A stretch of 64,000 nucleotides of DNA from Fonsecaea monophora. Its lineage: Eukaryota > Ascomycota > Eurotiomycetes > Chaetothyriales > Herpotrichiellaceae. Position numbers and translations under genes: made by a program. The notes beneath the pieces are model-generated. The model searched no databases and had not been told where the DNA came from. It saw only the letters and a program-made list of their open reading frames with translations. The stretch lies in assembly GCF_001642475.1 (NCBI RefSeq), contig NW_019173988.1, positions 62,001-126,000 on the forward strand. The letters are read 5' to 3'. Below are positions 59,701 to 64,000 of the stretch, in pieces. Every line of letters begins with the position of its first letter. The stretch's first letter is position 1.

Positions 59701-61954
59701 CTGCGGGTTCTTCTCTTCAGCCCCGACCATCATCGACTCCTGATCCTATTCTGAAGCCTCCTTTACAGAAGTTTAATTTCCCAACTGCGACAACTCCAGC
59801 CACGACCTCCGGGAACCAGCGCTCAAGCCAGCAACCTGATAAAACAACAGTGACTCCGAGTTCAACCTTGAACGATCATCCTCATCGCAGCACTACTCCT
59901 CCTTGTTCTCCTCGTCAGCCCCCACCCAAGCCAGTCTTCACTCAAACAGACCGAAACAAGCTTGCAGGAAATATCGCCAGAATTGCATTGACACAACAGA
60001 GGGGATTGCTTGACAGCTACCTCGAATTTACCCTACGTGATCTTGTGACTACCGCCTTCAACCAACATCGACTAGAAGTGCGCGACGCTGCCATTGGTAA
60101 GGCACAAGCTCTGTTGTGGTGTGGAGACTCTGCTGACTGTGTTGGCCAGTATCTGTTCGTGAACGTATCCTCGCGCGCAAATTTGGGTATCTCTGGCGAA
60201 CCCGCGCATGGACCAGTGCTTTGAATCGTCGGGCGAGAACCAGACGACAGCTCTTTGCGGAGACAATCCGAGCGGAACAAGCTAGAAAACAAAGAACAGA
60301 AGAGGAACTGGAGGCGATACTTAGAGCGACAAAGGAAAGTAAACGGCTACAAAAAGAGGTCCAACAGGCTGTTCAAGCAGGAAACCCCCCGACGGCCTTG
60401 CCAAACGGTGCAGAAGCCAGCAAGCTTGCAGGGCGCAAACGCAAGAGCTTCTCTGGTGCGAACTCAACAATAAATGGGACACCCTCAGTTTCCGGACATA
60501 AAAGGTCGAAAACAATGAGTGTTTCTTCAGATCCCACAGCCTCTACAACGAGCCACAGACCGCCCGTCCCCGGTTTCAGGGCAGCCACTTCAAGGCCTCC
60601 ACAACATGTCTCCATCTTCTCCCGCAGCTCGACACTCAGTCAATCAGCATCTGCTCAGAGACTCGACACCACACGCACGGATTATTTCAGGCTCAAGGCT
60701 ATGGGTGTCGATCCAGACACGCCGATCATTCCTGACACTCAGCAGACGCTGGCTCTCCGGCGACAAAAAGAAGCCGAAGAGAGACAAGCAAGTGTTAGAA
60801 GAGCGAATCGACGCTTCAGGCCTTCTCTGTCTTCTGATCAGAGCCCTCCTGCTCCGATGCTCCCTCCCGTGATAGCCGATTCTCGGATGCCCGATGCGAT
60901 TCCAGAACCGCACGCGACTCCCCATCTGCCACCTCCAGTCGAAGATGACTTCTTGAAGGAAATCAGACAAGCGCGTGAAGCAATGGAAGAACAGATTGAA
61001 TGGTTCAAGCAGCAATCTGTCTCACTTGAGAAGGAGATTGAGCAAGAGGAAGATTTCCAAAGAAGCCAAAGCGGCGGTGATCAGAGTAGCCCTAGTTCGG
61101 CAAGTGGCATGCTGCGGGTCAACGGCTACGAGTACCTCCCGTCATCGAGCAGAGCAGGTTCAAGTCTGTCGCGCACCGAGAGGCGGATACGAGAAACTGG
61201 TGCTCACGGACTGGCCACCAAACCTCTCCGATCAGTCTCGCAGTATATCCCTGTTGCAATGTCCAAGAAGAGCGCACGGGACTACTCTCAGGGTTCCAAT
61301 ATCTCGAGCCCAGGGAGAAAACGGGCGCACCATGATGTGGATTCAGCGTCGAATGTTAGGGAAACGGATCGGACCTCTGAATCGCTTCCTGCCTCCAAAC
61401 GACCTCGAGCTACACCGTCTAAGTCCACAAAACGTACCACCAACTCCTTAAGACCACATCATTTTCCCAGAAACCAAGGCTTCAATCCTTATGGTTCGCT
61501 TCAGTCACCTCAGTCTGACGATCAGGAGGGGGAATTGGAAAGCGACGGAGACGACCAAGATCAGGACGAACTATACGATGAAGACGAGAGTGTTTCTGAG
61601 AACGGATATCCGGCAGATGCACGCAACGGCACTTATGCCAGCGATGAAGTTGAAGATGTGTCGGAAGAGGAGGAGGAAAATGGATATCATCTTGGGCAAG
61701 GAAGCGGGGAGGAGGAAGACGAGGACGAGGAAGATGAGATGGGGGAGGACAACGACGACCAGCTCGAGGACGATGAGTCGGATGAAGGAGATGAAGAAGA
61801 CAGGCAATACAACTATCCTGCGTATCTCCAAGCGCGACAGGACGAATTTGACGACGCCGAAACGCCTCTGACGAATCCGCAGCTCAGCCGAGCTACCAGC
61901 AGCGCGCCTGGCAACAGCGTGGACGACGCACTGGTTCTGAGCGACAGTGACTGA
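56742..61954 (+). CDS. SAC3: Nuclear mRNA export factor Sac3 (SAC3/GANP family)
   Basis: Seven exons: 56742-56994, 57054-57223, 57302-57481, 57534-58506, 58563-59372, 59443-60096 and 60150-61954, in frame, 1614 residues. The N-terminus is RG/RGG-rich, and splicing at 57054 extends this run. The SAC3/GANP domain (about 175-500) begins VGTCTEMCPEFERVER and contains DMPAEDRMVKRFRRSAAG, FVWDRTRGIRNDFS and the closing VFSHSFVERKRYRR. A Pro/Ser/Phe-Gly stretch with many FG dipeptides (about 560-780) follows, then a helical region (TQTDRNKLAGNIARIALTQQR) that probably corresponds to the Sus1/Cdc31-binding part, a charged coiled segment and an acidic tail. Sac3 is the scaffold of the TREX-2 complex at the nuclear pore, coupling transcription to mRNA export. 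Confidence 0.92.
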
Positions 61955-62950
61955 GCGTGTTCCTCATTGGGCTGGGGAGCATTCAAGGGGGGCTGGTCTA
62001 ATAATCTATCGATCGATCTGTGCAACAAATGACCTTGGCTACGTACGCCTGCCTCCTTGTTCATGACGCCTTGTTCGTGCAAGGGTACCTGGCTGGTAAT
62101 TTGAGGAGTTTGCAAAGAGCCAAAGACAAGACTGTGCGCCAGCAAGGGGGACCCATTGAAAAAATGTCCTCCTCCTCTTCTTCTATATCTCTGGAGACCT
62201 TGCTCCATCAACGGCACAGCAACTGCGCGCCGCATACGAGGTACCTCTGTTGGTATGGAGGTCTCATACGTATGTATGCATGTAACCATATAGAAGGAAA
62301 CGGAAAGGGAAAGCGACAAGGAATAAGGCAAAAGGGATGAGGCCAACAAAACAAAAAGCTATTGATTGGTATGGACAAGTACTTGTGATGCCACAACAAT
62401 GAAACGCTTCTGCTCTCGTGCTTGTCAATGACTTTTATTCTTGTCGATCTGTGTTCCAAGCTCTGCGTAGATTTGTATGTCTGGATGTGTGATGTATGAT
62501 GTATGGTTTAGGTATAAGATATGGATGTATAGATGTATGGATCTACAGTCCTTCCTTGCTCACTTGCTCACTTGCTCACTTGGGTATTGTAGACACTGCA
62601 CGAGGTATACACTGTGCAATTTGGCAATGCACCTCTTAGATACCATGGCTACTTACTACCCACTATGCTATTTGTTATAGTCAAAAGGTACTTACTTTTT
62701 TTTTCATTCATCGTCCCTTTTCTCCCCCACTACCCTCAAAACTGCATGCAATCTCATCGACCACCACCTACCCTGGACACACGCAATCATAGTCTCTCCG
62801 GTTGTTTGCCTCCGTGTCTCTAAGTACGTTGACAGCCTCCTGCTCGGATCGGAGACACTCGCACACAGATACACACGTACGCTCGCTCAAGTAGAAAACG
62901 GCAAAGAAGAAAAGCCCAAAAATGTCGACGTGATTGATTTAATCAATCGT
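61955..62950. other. Convergent intergenic region
   Basis: Between SAC3 (+) and the acyl-CoA dehydrogenase gene (-). Contains short repeats (CACTTGCTCA x3 near 62555-62582 and GTATG/GATGTATG fragments near 62476-62540). No gene. Confidence 0.5.
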
Positions 62951-64000
62951 TCAGAGTCTCGCCTTGAACTTGGCCGAGCCCAGCTCATTGCGATCCAGAC
63001 CCTTGGACCGGAAAATCTCCTCGGTCTTGGCCTGTTGGCGGGCGATGCGGGCTCGGATCTCTTCTGCGCGCTGCCTGTTCTCGCGGCGTCCGAGTTGGCT
63101 GAGATGGGCTGGGGGAGCAAAGTTAGTATAAAACGAGGAGAAGGAGGAGGGGACAAGGAAAAAAAAAGGGGCGTGTCAGAAAGACGGTGTAAAAAGAGAG
63201 AAAAATATAACAAACTCACCCTCATCTGGGCCGTCGGCGATTCTCAACGTCCTCAAGTGTGCCCACATGTGAGCCAGTGGTGTATCCTGACACACGCCCA
63301 TGGCGCCATGGACCTGGATGGCTCGATCGATGACCTTCAGTGCCATTTGGGGAACCTTGACCTTGGCCTCGGCAATCTCCTTGAGCGCGAACTTGGCGTC
63401 CCTTTGGTCGATCTTGACGGCGGCGTTGAGCACGATCAATCTCGAGGCGTCGATCTCGATCCTTGCTTTGGCGACCCACTCCAACAACACGCCGTGCTCG
63501 CGGAGAGGCTTTCCAAAGGGGATCTTCCTGTCGTCGTTGAGCCGGTTGATCAGCCACTCGAGGGCGCGTTCAGCGGCACCAACGGCTCTCATGGCGTGGT
63601 GAATTCGTCCTGGGCCGAGACGGCCTTGCATGATCTCGTTGCCTCGACCTTCACCCAGAATGAGCGCGTCCAGGGGCACCTTTACGTTGTCGAATGTGAT
63701 GTGGCCGTGGCCGTGAGGAGCGTCATCGTAGCCAAAGACCGACAACATGCGGTGGACTTTGATGCCTGGAGTGTCGGCCGGCACGAGCAACATACTCTGC
63801 CGCTGGTATTTGTCTGGGTTGTTGGGGTCAGATTTGCCCATGACGATGAAGATCTTGCAGCGGTCATCCCCGGCACCTGAAGACCACCACTTGGAGCCGT
63901 TGAGGAGATAATGGTCGCCCCGGCGCTCGATGCGGAGCTTGATGTTGCTGCCATCCGACGAGGCAATATCTGGTTCGGTCATGAGGAAACCAGAGCGGAT
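62951..64000 (-). CDS. Acyl-CoA dehydrogenase, C-terminal part (5' end outside window)
   Basis: Oxidises acyl-CoA to enoyl-CoA with FAD. The window holds the last part: an exon from the right edge to 63220, intron 63219-63109 (GTGAGT...CCCCAG), and a last exon 63108-62951. Visible are MTEPDIASSD (the FAD/substrate loop), NGSKWWSSGAGD, HITFDNVKVP, GRIHHAMRAVGAAERALEW, QVHGAMGVCQDTPLA and LRTLRIADGPDE, the conserved C-terminal helices. This style matches the large fungal ACAD10/11-like or IBR3-like branch. The last exon adds a basic helical extension ending Ala-Arg-Leu, which fits a PTS1 peroxisomal signal. The catalytic Glu position cannot be checked without the missing part. Confidence 0.93.

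Noticed and set aside
62930..63880. Plus-strand frame of 316 codons
   Set aside because: It is the antisense of the acyl-CoA dehydrogenase exons and is open because of codon bias.

Overview
The window is nuclear DNA of a filamentous ascomycete (Pezizomycotina). The genes have short introns (about 45-130 bp) with GT/AG ends and CTAAC-type branch sites. Typical fungal families are present: a 2EXR protein, a Zn-cluster-less fungal transcription factor, HEM1 with two Cys-Pro heme motifs, Rom2, Gyp2, Ycf1, Sac3 and a YDR124W-like protein. Gene content is compatible with Eurotiomycetes or Chaetothyriomycetidae, but this is an impression, not a placement. I see no intact transposon, rRNA, tRNA or CRISPR. 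All functional calls come from reading translated motifs and joining exons by hand; no database search was run.

Region 1 (1-9010) looks like accessory content: a partial, divergent tyrosyl-tRNA synthetase paralog (-), a 2EXR protein (-), a small 2-oxoglutarate/Fe(II) dioxygenase (-), a 690-residue membrane-anchored heme-oxygenase-like diiron (HDO-type) protein (+) and a fungal transcription factor (+). This set is the best candidate in the window for an undescribed biosynthetic system.

Region 2 (10382-24420) is mostly housekeeping: RNA polymerase I subunit A49, 5-aminolevulinate synthase (HEM1, with a palindromic CCAAT pair upstream), a seven-exon 5'-nucleotidase-type metallophosphoesterase, a putative GT91 beta-mannosyltransferase and a 12-TM MFS transporter.

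Region 3 (25085-27844) is a divergent pair, an FAD aromatic-type monooxygenase and a carboxymuconolactone decarboxylase-family protein. They share a control region of about 0.8 kb and suggest aromatic-compound catabolism.

Region 4 (28897-49049) holds signalling and traffic genes: the RhoGEF Rom2 (DEP-DH-PH-CNH) followed by the Rab-GAP Gyp2 (GRAM-TBC-EF hand), a calpain-like protease on the other strand, and the nine-exon vacuolar ABCC transporter Ycf1.

Region 5 (49050-64000) begins with a 4.2-kb gene-poor stretch leading to a seven-exon YDR124W/DUF2841-family gene. It continues with the mRNA-export scaffold Sac3 (seven exons, RG-rich start, FG-like repeats, acidic tail) and ends in an acyl-CoA dehydrogenase truncated by the window edge, whose C-terminus ends in a PTS1-like tripeptide.
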